A stretch of 64,000 nt of DNA from Phoronis australis (lineage: Eukaryota > Phoronida > Phoronidae). The first letter of the stretch is position 1, and each line of letters opens with the position of its first letter. Location of the stretch: contig NMRA01000195.1 in NCBI GenBank assembly GCA_002633005.1, positions 480,154 through 544,153 of the forward strand, given 5' to 3'. Below the pieces are notes generated by a model. The model did no database searches and was not told the DNA's origin. It was given only the letters and a program-made list of their open reading frames with translations. Both the position numbers and the translations under genes were made by a program. Positions 13,555 to 26,147 of this stretch are shown in pieces.

Positions 13555-15504
13555 TACACTGTACCCGCCTCTTGCGGAATTTCATACTTTTATTAGAGCC
13601 CATTGTCGCCGACCATGAAGAGTACAATGTCAAACACTCGCCGCTGCGCACGAACTGCACGGTGTCTCATTCGGTGTGGTTCCCTCGTACACACGATTCC
13701 TTGCAAGAATTCACTCCCCCGTTCTCATTAAACAAGTGAAACCTGTTGTTAATTAAGTAATCAACAACAAAGAACAGAAACTACACTAGCGCCCTCTGTA
13801 AGGATTACTTTAATCAATTAACTATAAATAATCAAATGTCTTATCTGCTATCCAAGCTGTAGGATTTGACACTTGTTGGATGACAGTCCTGTTGGTGAAT
13901 CTTCGAACTACACACACACTAGTCTGCTACAGTGTACTTGCTGGTCACAGTCTCTGGTGACGCAACACTTGCTCGTGACGTAACACGTATAGGCAGTATT
14001 TTACTACCCACGATGCAAGTGACAAGATCTCAGTTAACTTCCAGTTCGTTAAGGGGTCACAGAACAGTTCTCACAGGTGTTTGCCTATCAGAACTAGGCG
14101 TCAATGGACTCTTCACCCTTTCTTCACTCTGTCAAAAATTGCATGCAAAGAAAGAAAAATTTAGAGCCATTTCACACCACAAGCCTTATAGATGAGCACA
14201 GAAGTTTTATACTCTTTTGTAGTTTTGACCCTTTCGCTCTCACTGAAAAACAGGCTATACTAAGAATAATAGGGGCAAAAACGCAAAATCGGCACTTTTC
14301 ACCCCAAAACCACCACTTCCCTGCCGATGGTCGACTGAAGCCAACATTAGATTCCGAAAGCAAATATCCTACCGATTCAAAAAATGTAGTCCAAATGTAC
14401 TGCCAATCAACTAGTTTTTTGCAAATCTGGCTTGTTTGAGGGCTACCAGAAATCGCGGCCAATTTATCAGTTGATACCCAGCAATGCATAATTGCAACTG
14501 GGGGTCACCATCTTGAAGAAGAGGGCACCTATAGCCAGCAAGAGGTCTTTGTTCATTCTCAGCATGTTCACATATACAAACAAACCACATTCAGTTGGCC
14601 TACATACAACACCTAACTAAAAATGCCCCCAAGCCTGGCCTACCTCTAGATTTTAATACATGTATTTTGGGAGTGCCAATTGGCCTCGGTCGCAGCATAA
14701 CTGTTCAGTGCCACCTAAGCCTTACCCTTGCCAAGATCCTATTTAGAATCCTCCACGAGATGGCTCTGTTGTACAATTTCCTCTGCACGCTGTAACAAGT
14801 CTTCTAGCTTTAACTACTACATGTATTGCTCATCTGACTATTTTTCAAATTTCAGCCCAAATTATAATAACGTACTTATTTAACGATTGGCTAATAAAAA
14901 CCACATGATCTTATCCAATCGTATCATTGGCTGTTACAATTTGATTTTAGAAATTTCTAGAATCTTTATAGTGTTTTGACCCCAGAATCAAAGTAGTAAA
15001 CATCATCTGAAAATATATTTTAACTTTAAAATTCATGTCAACAAAATTGGCCCCATAATTTAAAAGTACATATGCACAAATTTCGGGCAACTCAAAATGG
15101 ATCTCTTTGTACTAATTACTTAACCAATATTTATTCTGACACCCAACAAACTTGTAACTGAAGTGTAAAACATTTTTAATGTTTTTTTCTCAGGAAAGTT
15201 TACAGCTGAACGGCAATATATGGGCCGAAATTCAAAATGGCGGCATCCGCCATCTTGAGTTGTAAAATATGCTCACAGTTGCAAAAAGTGCATCCAAGCT
15301 AGTTTTGCTCTCCTGATCATATCTAATAGATTTCAACAAAGAAACTTTACAGCAATCAACATTGCAGGGTTCACTATGGGGGCTATTGGGCCGGCAACTA
15401 GACTAATATACCTTTCAACTCTATTGTCAGTCGTGTTTGTCGTGCTGCAGAAACGTTGGTGCACTGAAATCGATCATGACGTCGTAGTCCGGCACGGTCC
15501 CGTA

Positions 15505-15866
15505 AAACCTCGTTTGGATGGTTTCGACCAATCCTCGTTCTGTTATCTGGTCATGCATCTTTTGTGTAAATTTTCCAAGTTCAAGGCAGGAACCAACTAA
15601 AAATTCATACTTACATATCTCATAAACTGGATGCTGTGGTCCTTAGTGGGTGGGCTTTTCCACAGTTGTCGTGTAATTCGCTAAACGCGTTGTTCGCGCT
15701 TGCCCGTTTAGAAGAATTTGTAAAAAGTTTTCGAATTTTCCTCCAAACTTTGGAAGGTTGGTGAAGGTTACAGAGCATTATTTTGTTTCAGAGAACTGGA
15801 TTGGAAATCTGTTTTTAGTATGTGTTAGTAGGCCAAAACTGGGTTTGGTATCATTTTAATGATAGA
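15505..15866 (+). repeat. Dispersed repeat, relative of the foldback element near 53.5 kb
   Basis: This stretch aligns along its length with about 53465-53810. Shared blocks include gaccaatcctcgttct, ggaaccaactaa.aattcata, cgcttgccc.tttag.agaatttgtaa and gagaactggatt.ggaaa. Only the right half of that foldback element is recognisable here. No coding capacity was seen. Confidence 0.7.
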
Positions 15867-16214
15867 CAAAGTTCATCGCTTTAACAAATGACAAAGTCGC
15901 TCAAATGAAATACTGCAATTGAGATTGTATGTAGTAAACTTTCGAGAAGGAACATAATACGCCGATTGTCCGTTTTTTAATAATACGAATGACCCGAACT
16001 AAGAGCCTATAGTGTATTTTATGTTTCCATCATCCCCCTATTACACCCTTTCCAGTCTTCCGCTTCACGGTTTTTGTGAGACTGTGCCGTGAAACCAGGT
16101 GTGAATCCGTGTACATTAATGAAAACGTGTTCCTGAATGAATGTTGAGTAGATTTTTCACTTTGCTTTTCCAAATTAAACTAGTGATATGTCAACTTTTG
16201 ATGGCTCAAATGAG

Positions 16215-16235
16215 TACACACACACACACACACAG
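16215..16235. repeat. (CA)n microsatellite
   Basis: A short run of alternating ac dinucleotides, about ten units. Confidence 0.9.
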
Positions 16236-17366
16236 TCGAAACTGGTAACTGTCATGATGTTTAGAGCTGAACGGCACCATATCTTCGGCTTTGGTGTCAC
16301 TCGCGTTATTGGTGCTGCGGCACCTTTGGTACATTGTTACTGCTGGCGACGTCAGTGATTTTTTTCAATAACTCGGCTCTACGTCATTATTGGGGGTGAA
16401 GCGTTTATGCTTTATTTGATTTCAGAGGTCTTAACGCATTTTCTCTAAACAACATTACACTTTCGTTGTCACTTTCAAATAATTGATTTTTCGCAATAAT
16501 TAGAAAGTGTATTTTGGTGTGGTAACGACAAGTGTTCATTTTTCAGTGTCAGATGCTTTGCAAAATATTCATTTACACTGTACATGGAAATATTGAAAGG
16601 CATTGTGATAAACAAACTATTCATTTCCTTGTGGCGGAATATTGGTCGTTTTCTTATTTATAAAGTTAAAGAGTGTTGACTGACAGTCTTTTTGAACCCA
16701 TTTGGGCTTCATAAGGGTCTCACTGAGTAAATGCATATGTTTGCCATCTGAACAGTGTAAGACAAGCATAAAAATTATTGCGTTTTGAAAACAAAATAGC
16801 AGTTCAGGGGATTCATTTTGACGCATTTCTCAACAAAACTTAGTGTTAATAATCCATGACAAGCCTACCTTTTATACAGTTGTGGCTAGGGAGATCCCAG
16901 AACCCAATCTGTAGAGAGTACTGAAGGTTAGGCAGTGACAATTCGATTGTTTAACATGGCATCATTTCGAACAGAACCGTTCACAGGAGTTCCAAAGAGA
17001 ATGCTTTCCTCCCAACATAAGCTTTTTAAGGAGAACTAGAATTATTTCACGTTTAAGCAGGAGCGTGGCCTGCTTAAACTTGGGTTTGGCTAAAAAACAA
17101 TTGCGAATGCATTTAGAAGAGTTTCAAAAGCATCTACATGTAAAATATATTTAAAATGTGAGAGAGAGGAAGATAGAGATTGTTTATTTGTACATGGAGC
17201 TAAGCTCATTTGTACATATTACATTGCAGTAGTTGGTAGAGATGGCAATTTCATGACCAGATGTTCAATATATATTTACGTATTTACACATTTACAACGT
17301 TAGAGTTTCCTGTCTAATATCATAAGCGTTTAATATATATATAAGTATAGTCTTTTCAAAAGATCG

Positions 17367-18080
17367 TCAGAGTTTGTTTTGAATAATTATTTGACGTTTT
17401 TGATGTCTGGATATTTCTGGTAAAAAGTTCATTCTAGTATCGTTAGGTACGGGGCAGTTCAATAATTTTAATAATAAGAATATTTCGTCTTCAATTTCTG
17501 AGCGGTTGCAAATTTCGCAAAGCCTCTCTTCCTTTGGAATGTCATGGCGCCTACCAGTTTTTATTTTCAATTGATGTCCAGAGCACCTGAATTTGGCTAA
17601 TATTCTACGTAGAGTTGGTGGTAGACAGTAAAGATATTCTTCAAAGGATAAATATGTTTTGATAATAGAGTAAAATGAGCAGTTGGTGGAGTTTTGCACT
17701 GACATCCTCCGTTCTTGGGCACCCCAATACAACAATCTTTGCGTAAATTCTGATACAAATAAATTAATATTACGCTGTCCACTTATCCATACCTCTCTGA
17801 ATAAAATATCTTTAGCTGCACTGGCCCAATTTGCTCGTCCTCTTTCACAGTCTTCCCGCAGCATCTGTAACTTTTCTTTGGGTATCTGAGGTTATTCATC
17901 TGTAGAATTTTGGTCCAGCAGATTATTGGTCTGCACAAGTATTTCATAGATAATAAATGCCTACTGCATTCTCCTCTGGCCATAACGTTACTTATTGTCT
18001 TTGGGACACCAGCAACTTATTGTGAACACTTTCTATGTCTTTCGAATATACTGTACCCAATATCCCGGCACCGTATAACA
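17367..18080 (-). pseudogene. 3' end of a CR1/Jockey-type LINE ORF2, frameshifted
   Basis: The minus strand reads, in order, ILLYGAGILGTVYSKDIESV, then MARGECSRHLLSMKYLCR and KILQMNNLRYPKKSY. After a frame change comes a 165-residue stretch with REDCERGRANWASAAKDILF, LAKFRCSGHQLKIKTGRRHD and a C..C.....EDE..LLL..LNCP tail. This is the C-terminal part of many CR1/Jockey-like reverse transcriptases: the LLYG.E.WG block, the R..PKK block, and the FR...H.L.IE.GR segment with a terminal CxxC..H/C motif. At least two frameshifts and one stop break it. It lies in intergenic DNA between the membrane-protein gene and transketolase. Confidence 0.85.
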
Positions 18081-19293
18081 ATATTATTAAAATGTACTAA
18101 TCAGGATGTCCAGCGACACATGTGACCATGTTTTGCAGGGGATAGGATTGTTAGCATGTGAAGCGTTGCGACGAAATTTAATTGTTTTAGTGGCAAAAGC
18201 AATTTCGCGCTTTCAACATTTGGTTATTAGAAGCGGGCGTTGTCCCTCAGTAGTACCGGAATTATGGTTTGAAATGTTTGCGAGATTACGAAATTCGCAG
18301 TAATTGAAAAATTGCTTTTTGCCTTCACTTACATCGATAGGACAGAAAAATTGAAGAGGGGGAAGGAAGTAGAATATGGACTATGATAAAAAAATTACAT
18401 GTTTATTCTGCCTTAGGAGTATATGAGCAAACTGGAAAATGGATAGTCGAGTTGATGAAACTTGTGCCTTCACTATTATCGCGCCTTTTTCCCAGAATGC
18501 CCTCCCTCTTTAATAATTATTATTCAAAATTTATTTGAGTTTTCTACACTGACACGATTGCCGCCGTACTATACCAAAAGCGTAACTGGCTTGGATATAC
18601 ACGTGCAATATACGTTTTCTAAATCATTGTGGGGGAGGAATATGATGTGCCGAACATTCGGATTTCCAGCAACTCGCCTTGGTCACAACAGGTGGCTCAT
18701 ATTAATTTCAGTTGGTTCATTGGGGATGCATAAACTAATTCGAAATCGCCAAACCTTTGCCCCCTGGTCCCAACGAATATTTTTTTTAAGTGCGCGCAGA
18801 CAATTTTTCAAGCTCGTGTCCAGACTGCCAGAAAAATGCACGTTTTCGGCAGCTCAGTGCATGATGGCGGACATATTGGACTGAGCGGAAAGCGCTTGGG
18901 TGGCGAATTAATTTGTCAAATATCTCCTCAAATCAACGCCAGAAATATCTGACATAGGCAGTGCGCATGCGCAGCCAGCAGCTAACTATTCCCCCACAGA
19001 AATACACACAAGAAGGGGTTTTCCGAGGAATTTTGATTTAGGGGAGACAACTCTGCAATTTGCCGATAGCTAGCGAGAAAAACATAGATCTAAGGATTCA
19101 TTATGCTGAATATTGGAAAGATTGGTGAAGATTTTTCGGTGTCCATTGAAGTTTGAAGTTTGCCCATGTTGATGGTCACAGCCAATCGCCCGGAAGGCAA
19201 TATTTGAGCCCAAACCCATTTTCAAATCAAATCTGTGGAGAGCATAATTCAGTTCCCTTGTTTGCCGATAGCGGGGGTCACGAACAGTGTGAC

Positions 19294-20755
19294 CTAGATA
19301 TCACCTATGCTGTTTTCGAACGAATTTTCTGAAAAAAAACAGTGTCCAACAGGGTGTTGAAAACGGGTTCGCGGCCAGAAATGTAAAAAGCAGTCACTTA
19401 AAGTTTCGTGGTCTGTAGTACGATTTGCAAGCTCTAATGAGGAAGATTTAGCCCGGAATGATTATATTAATTCCCAGTAGTGCAACAAGAAGCAGTCGGT
19501 TATGTATTTTGCTAAAAAATGAATTCTGAAATTATTGCACATAGAGCACTTCATGAGACGCAGCTAGGTTAAGGTTGTACTAGTTCTTTTTAACATTATT
19601 GCTGATTTTAATTTATGCTGTGTTGAAGGTATCACATTCAATAAAAAAGAACTCATTCCCATAGACGGATCCATGGACTGATGGGGACCCCGACCTCAAT
19701 TTCCGAAGGATAAACCTTCATAATAGCCTTGCGAGGGGCGTGATGTCAATTTTTGTAAGACAAACCCTCCTGAGATCCCTGAAAACGAAAGATCGGCGCT
19801 TTCGCTATTTTTTATCGTGTGCAGAATGAGGGAGCCCTGGGCCCCCTCGGACCCCCCTATATCCATCTATGCAGCGTACCGTCACAGTTTGATAGGCGGA
19901 TCCAGGGGGGTCAAAGGGTTTCGGATCCCTTTTTTCCTTGATTTCAGTTATGTCAAATCTAGAATTTTCGAATTGTTGACTTGGACCCCTTTTTTTAAAA
20001 AAACCTGGATCCGCCCCTGCGNCTAGATATCACAAATGCTGTTTTCGAACGAATTTTCTGAAAAAAACCGGTGTCCAACAGGGTGTTGAAAACGGGTTCG
20101 CGGCCAGAAATGTAAAAAGCACTCACTTAAAGTTTCGTGGTCTGTAGTACGATTTGCAAGCTCTACTGAGGAAGATTTAGCCGGGAATGATTATGTTCAT
20201 TCCCAGTAGTGCAACAAGAAGCAGTCGGTCATGTATTTTGCTAAAAAAATGAATTCTGAAATTATTGCACGTAGGGCACTTCATGAAACGCAGCTAGGTT
20301 AAGGTTGTACTAGTTCTTTTTAACAACATATTGCTGTTTTTAATTTATGCTGTGTTGAAGGTATCACATTTATTAAAAAAAGAACTCATACCCATAGACG
20401 GATCCATGGAATTAAGATGATGGGGGCCCCGACCTCAATTTCTGAAGGATAGACCTTCATAATAGCCTTGCGATGGGCGTGACGTCAATTTTTGTAGGAC
20501 AAACCCTCGTGAGATCCCTGAAAACGAAAGGTCGGCGCCATTTTTTTATCGTGTGCGGAATGAGGGAGCCCTGGGCCCCCTCGGACCCCCCTTTATCCAT
20601 CTATGCAGCGTGCCGTCACAGTTTGATAGGCGGATCCAGGTGGGTCAAAGGGTTTCGGATCCCTTTTTCCCCATGATTTTAGTTATGTAAAATCTAGAAT
20701 TTTAGAATTGTTGACTTGGACCCTTTTTTTAAAAAGAACCTGGATCCGCTCCTGC
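19294..20755. repeat. Direct duplication of about 730 bp, the two copies separated by a single N
   Basis: 19294-20021 and 20023-20755 are near-identical along their length, with an offset of about 729. Small substitutions and indels distinguish them. Copy 1 stops exactly at the N at 20022. Copy 2 starts right after it and runs on into unique sequence (gtttggtttc..). That geometry suggests two overlapping contigs or alleles placed end to end. No gene lies inside; each copy carries one MITE (19892-20021 and 20626-20755). Confidence 0.85.
20626..20755. mobile_element. 130-bp MITE with 5-bp target duplication GTTTG
   Basis: The ends ataggcggatccagg and cctggatccgctcctgc are inverted. They are flanked directly by GTTTG at 20621-20625 and at 20756-20760. 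The internal landmark ttgttgacttggaccc is shared with the copies at 19892, 54933 and, inverted, near 23.8 kb. The first copy of this insertion (19892-20021) ends at the single-N join. Confidence 0.8.
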
Positions 20756-20756
20756 G

Positions 20757-20990
20757 TTTGGTTTCAAAACAGACTGTGCTGGTGAGTGTACAGATAAATA
20801 ATATGGAACAAAATTTTATCATCCCTGAATCAGTAGTAGGTATCAGAAATGGCTAAGGATTTCAGGAACTGAAAACGACATGTCAATTTTATCGTGTGCG
20901 AAAGGGAAGCCTAAATCCACTTATGCAGTGTAAAGTTTGGTTTCAAAACAGATTGCGCTGGTAAATGTACAAGTAAATAATATGGAATGG
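20757..20990. repeat. Pair of short direct repeats
   Basis: The block gtttggtttcaaaacaga.tg, followed by a stretch containing aataatatggaa, occurs at about 20757-20815 and again at about 20936-20990. I see nothing else in the stretch. Confidence 0.6.
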
Positions 20991-22097
20991 ACTTTCCAGC
21001 AACAGAAACAGGAGTTCATATAATAGCCCGGAAAAAACAAATCAGTAATTTTTGTTCAAAACTTTATTTTTTATAACGCTAAACATACAAAATGCCACCA
21101 ATGCTGCTTTAAATAGCAGTGTTCAGATTTAAATAGTAAATGACTAGAATGGAAGATTTAGCCAGTTCATATGACATGTTTGCATGCAATAAGAGATTGT
21201 TGTGAAAACAGCAACATCACTTAGCACGAAATGAACATCATAAATGAATACAAAAAATGCAAATGTTACAAATTTCAACCATGAGGAATAACTGAATTTC
21301 AACACATGTGAAAATAACCATAAGAGATCAAGTAAAAAATAAAATCCAGTGTAAAATATATCAGCATTACTTCCATACAACTCTAACTTTTGCACAGTGT
21401 CATAGATGACATCTGATGCACTTCAAAAATAAAAAATAAAACAAACATATTCATGCCAACCCTCGACACAGGCGAAAATGCTTGCTCGAAAATACGAGTG
21501 ACCGCAAATTCTGCACTCGTGTTCCCGGATTTGGACTCGCAAAAAGTGACGACCTAAAAAAATGCTGAATGCTCGCTCCGTACCTGTTGGATTGTACATG
21601 TACGGGTGAGGTCAATTTCCCATTCGTACTTAACTTTTTTATCGTATTTTCAAGCATGTACACTCTTAATTATGTCGAGCCCTGCATGCAATTAATATAG
21701 TGTTGGGATAATACCAACTTTACCCTAACTAAGATTGGAATCTACCAATGGTCACTACAATACTGCGAAAAGTGCTCTTTTTGACCGCCTCTTGATTTTG
21801 AGAGGGAGCAATAGCTTTGTGTACAGAGGGACAAAGTCTGGTGTTAAAGGCACTCTGGTTCCCAACTGCAGTCTCTCTGGCGAATTATGTAAGCAAAAGG
21901 TCCAGCCAACCTAAAAATAAAAGCAACGTATCAGCAGCAGAATCTCCAGGTTTATAGAATAAGTCAATTTAATGCTTCTGTAGGCCTACTGCCAAGGAGG
22001 TTTGAAATGAGCACGTTGTATTACACTGTTTTGGAGTTCCCCGAGCAGTGACGCTAGGACCTACGCTACGACCAACGGTCCATCTTTAGCTCCTCAA

Positions 22098-22241
22098 CAT
22101 GGGCGGCGCAGCACAGAAATAAGTGAGGGGTCTATTGCCCCCCCCCCTATATGGTGCGCCCCGCGCCCATGTCCATGAGCAGCGCAGCACTGAAATGAGT
22201 TCGGGGTATAGCCCCCAGCCCCCTATGGTGTGCCGCCCATG
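22098..22241 (+). mobile_element. Dimeric palindromic mini-element, locus A
   Basis: Two units of about 70 bp stand head to tail. Each starts near catg(g/a)gc(g/a)gcgcagcac and ends at a variant of ccctatggtg.gc..gcccatg, so each unit is itself a near-palindrome bounded by catgggcg / cgcccatg. Unit 1 is 22098-22171 and unit 2 is 22174-22241. The same dimer is at 39695-39839 (reverse orientation) and 42248-42384. There is no coding capacity. Confidence 0.75.
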
Positions 22242-23767
22242 CTGCGGCTCGCAGATATACCTCTCTCTTTATTATCGTAGAGGGGCTGATGCCCGTGTTG
22301 CCAGCCAGCTATGTATGAGGACAATCGTCAAATATTTAGTGTACAGCTTCGCGCCAACGCTAATGCTTGTGGTGGCGGACGGGCAGAGTGTGCTGACTGA
22401 GCAACGTTAGAGAAGGGCGGCATAGGATCGAATGGAAGGTGGCAATTAAGGTCCGTCGTCGAATGACGCTGCCCATATGGAACGGTCCACTTACAGAAAC
22501 TGACTAACGCTCACGGACGCACGGCAGGAGAGACTCGTGGCCGAGAACCTACCCAGTAGCATATACTCGCTGGTTCCCTGCTTGTACACTAGGGGATAGA
22601 GAACACGCAGTCGGGTCTCGCTGGTTCCCTGCGTGCCGCTAGGTGGCCAGTACGCAGGTATCTCTTAATTTTCCTCGGGAAATTTTTTTACACCAGCGCT
22701 TCTGATTGGCTAGTCGAATTCTCAACAGGCAGCGTTTTACGCAAACAAACTGGCATGTCTGATGGACTGAAGTGTTAATGTGGTCTGTTGTACAGACAAA
22801 TCGGTGGATAAAATTTATGTTCAGGAAATGTGAATCCCAGAAATTGTGATTGCGCCTTTTCGGATTGAATCTTTCTACTGTCGATGACTTTGTTTACGAT
22901 ACTGCCCTGTATTCATACACACCGGTTAAATTGACCAGATATGTGTTTATTGTTCATACATGTATCTGTGCTTCAAGCACGCGGCCATTAAACATCACTG
23001 CAAAAACGAAATATTTGCTGCGACGTCACTTGCATGATAAGGCTAAAAATCGTTCACAGTCGCCATTTTTTCACGGTGGTCAAAGACGCTAACAAGACTA
23101 TTCACCAAGGCCGCCGCCATTATTGTGTCATGGACCGTGGCGACACCTAGCGGGTGTGTGTGGGCCGACGAAGTACGCAAGGCATTCACTATGGCCGATC
23201 TTAGTTTGTCAAATTCAAAATTGTCAGTGAAGTGTCTTTGTTTAAAATATTGAAAACAAAAAACACGAGCAATGTAATGGAAAAATACACACAGGCAAAA
23301 TATAGAGTAAACCAAGAAAAAATTTGGGCAGCAAAGGTAACATAAATTACGAGAAATAAATCATAAGCAAGAGGGAGATTCAGTAATAAGAGCTGAGCAG
23401 ATGAAAGTAGGTTATTGGAGAATGGGCAGGAACTGAACCTGTAGGATTTTGTCCAGGGGGGGGTCAGGAGTGTAATAAACATCAAATGGGTCTGCTGAAG
23501 AAGAGATAGGAGTGGGGGGTGCCCCTCAACCAATTGAAAGGTTGGGGGCAGAGATAGCTTTCTTCCCCCAATATTCCAGGTGTTAATATCAATTAATTAA
23601 CAATTAATTATGTAAGCTTTTAACACACAAACTTTGTTTTAAAATAAAATGGAGAAATTACTAGATCTTTCTTTCGAAAATTCACATCTTAAAGACGTTC
23701 TAGATTCAAGCACTTGTGTCTGTGCCCTTTTACATGAAACTGTCCCAAATATCGACCCAAATGGGTC

Positions 23768-23925
23768 ATATCCAGGATTTTTCAAAGGGGGGTCGGATAA
23801 TGATTTTTTAAGAAAGGTTGTCCAAGTCAACAATTTGAAAATTCTAGCATTGATATCACTACGATCAAGGAAAATGAGGGGTCCAGACCCCTTTAACCTG
23901 CCACCCTGGATCTGCCTGTACTCAA
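23768..23925 (-). mobile_element. Inverted, diverged copy of the ggcggatccagg MITE family
   Basis: tatccaggatttttcaaagg at the left and ccaccctggatctgcctg at the right are decayed terminal repeats. The interior gtccaagtcaacaatttgaa is the reverse complement of the landmark ttgttgacttggac in the copies at 20.7 and 55.0 kb. No clear target duplication is left. Confidence 0.6.
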
Positions 23926-24041
23926 CTGAGTTGGTAAATCTTTTAGGCATTTTTTTGTTCTTTGCTCACAGTTTTTATATTTTACTATCATTTTATCTTT
24001 ATTATGAACTCCTCTTTTGACTTATGATGTTTTATAATAAT

Positions 24042-24147
24042 ATAACTAAAAACTGAGCTCTTAATTCAGTCAAAACATTTAGGGACTTAGTCCTTAAATT
24101 AGGTGCATTGCATGAAAAGATCCCTACTTATTTTCAATCATTGAGAA
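24042..24147. repeat. Dispersed repeat shared with about 61758-61875, cut by the gap
   Basis: Blocks such as ataactaaaa.ctgagc, gtta/gtcaaa..a.ttaggga.tta, and gcat.aaaagatccct.ctta recur in the same order near 61.8 kb in a ketohexokinase intron. The copy here ends where the N run begins. Confidence 0.6.
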
Positions 24148-24970
24148 NNNNNNNNNNNNNNNNNNNNNNNNNNNNNNNNNNNNNNNNNNNNNNNNNNNNN
24201 NNNNNNNNNNNNNNNNNNNNNNNNNNNNNNNNNNNNNNNNNNNNNNNNNNNNNNNNNNNNNNNNNNNNNNNNNNNNNNNNNNNNNNNNNNNNNNNNNNNN
24301 NNNNNNNNNNNNNNNNNNNNNNNNNNNNNNNNNNNNNNNNNNNNNNNNNNNNNNNNNNNNNNNNNNNNNNNNNNNNNNNNNNNNNNNNNNNNNNNNNNNN
24401 NNNNNNNNNNNNNNNNNNNNNNNNNNNNNNNNNNNNNNNNNNNNNNNNNNNNNNNNNNNNNNNNNNNNNNNNNNNNNNNNNNNNNNNNNNNNNNNNNNNN
24501 NNNNNNNNNNNNNNNNNNNNNNNNNNNNNNNNNNNNNNNNNNNNNNNNNNNNNNNNNNNNNNNNNNNNNNNNNNNNNNNNNNNNNNNNNNNNNNNNNNNN
24601 NNNNNNNNNNNNNNNNNNNNNNNNNNNNNNNNNNNNNNNNNNNNNNNNNNNNNNNNNNNNNNNNNNNNNNNNNNNNNNNNNNNNNNNNNNNNNNNNNNNN
24701 NNNNNNNNNNNNNNNNNNNNNNNNNNNNNNNNNNNNNNNNNNNNNNNNNNNNNNNNNNNNNNNNNNNNNNNNNNNNNNNNNNNNNNNNNNNNNNNNNNNN
24801 NNNNNNNNNNNNNNNNNNNNNNNNNNNNNNNNNNNNNNNNNNNNNNNNNNNNNNNNNNNNNNNNNNNNNNNNNNNNNNNNNNNNNNNNNNNNNNNNNNNN
24901 NNNNNNNNNNNNNNNNNNNNNNNNNNNNNNNNNNNNNNNNNNNNNNNNNNNNNNNNNNNNNNNNNNNNNN
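24148..24970. other. Assembly gap (823 N)
   Basis: Undetermined bases. The long open frames that appear to cross this interval on both strands consist of Ns and carry no information. Confidence 0.99.
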
Positions 24971-26147
24971 CCTACGCACCGTAAGTTACGTTCAGTGCTC
25001 AATGTGATACGGTGGGCTTTAGGCGCCTACTTACCTCTAATTTTACCACTACAGCACTGTACTGGAACAAGTTAACATCACAGCATTTCTCCTTAGCAGG
25101 TCCTCACACTTGCTGTTTATCACCTATCTCTTGGATCTGAATGTATAAACACTGAAGTGAATTGAAGAAGTGAAAGAAATTACAGTTTAGATCCAATCAT
25201 AGAATAGAAACACAAGTTATCAATAGGCCCTAAGTCATGAAACACATGCAAGACAATTTCGGTTATAGTTTGATAGGTGGGTCCCTCACTCAAAATTCAT
25301 TTGAGAACCAGTTACTACCACTGAATAACGGGCGTAATTCATTGGGAGTAACTGGCTCTAAAATCAAGTACTTAGTACCCATCATCCCGGCCATATGTCA
25401 CGGATTACCACAATTTTGCTTTGAGTAATCAAATAAAACCTTGAAACTTAAAGGTAAGAAAAGTTCAAATCACTCTGCCAACATCAATGGTTGACAGGCA
25501 GCATTTTCACAAAAAGAATTCTTTGTATCACTCGTATATCTCACCTGTCTTTATCAGTCAGTGGGGAGTGCAAGTCCCGGTTTTTCTGCAGCGCAAAAAG
25601 CTCCTCTGATCCTCTTTTAGGGACTGCAGCCGGCATATCTTGTTTTGAAGTTACTTGACACAGCACTACCCTCAGAGGTATCAACTATGGGAAATCTATA
25701 TGAACTACATGATCAGATAAAATATCTTGTCTCTGTGACCACTGACCACGAGTATCAGCCATATTCCTTTTTTCCCACACACACCCGCTAGACGTCTCTA
25801 CGGTCCATGGAACAACAATGGCCGCCAGTGGCCGTCCAATAGGATTTCGCTAGGTGCAACGTCTCCCTCTCTACGGTCTCTGCGGTGGTGTAAAGCCAAC
25901 CAATGACTGCTGAGGTTACATCAACCAATGCTAAAGCGCGTGCCACTGCGTGATACCTGCGTGCTGGCTAGGCACGCTAGGGAACCAGCGAGACAGCCGG
26001 GTATCATACAGTAGCACGCGTTTTATCACTCATTCCGAGCTTGGCCTGAGAATTATTTCATGGGCTCATTAAATCCTTGTGGGCTCAACCAATCAAATGT
26101 TATAAAAGTTATTGCATTCTAGATTATTATTGAAGAATGTGACTGTA

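Larger units (their letters stand above)
22607..26005. mobile_element. Possible 3.4-kb element or locus bounded by divergent inverted repeats, containing a large gap
   Basis: 22607-22662 is inverted relative to 25952-26005; the shared core is tctcgctggttccct..gcgtgcc..gcaggtatc. A second block at 23107-23164 (core catggaccgt..cgaca.ctagcgggtgtgtgtggg, with gaps) is inverted relative to 25774-25827. Order and spacing on the two sides are roughly mirrored. Between them lie unrecognised AT-rich sequence, a MITE-like piece near 23.8 kb and an 823-base gap. This could be a long-TIR transposon, a foldback element, or two opposed copies of one repeat. The gap prevents a decision. Confidence 0.5.

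Noticed and set aside
18462-18884. 140-codon plus-strand frame
   Set aside because: Length alone is not enough in eukaryotic DNA. The composition is not domain-like and no homologous blocks were recognised.
24108-25007. Long open frames on both strands (280-299 codons)
   Set aside because: They consist almost wholly of undetermined bases in the assembly gap.
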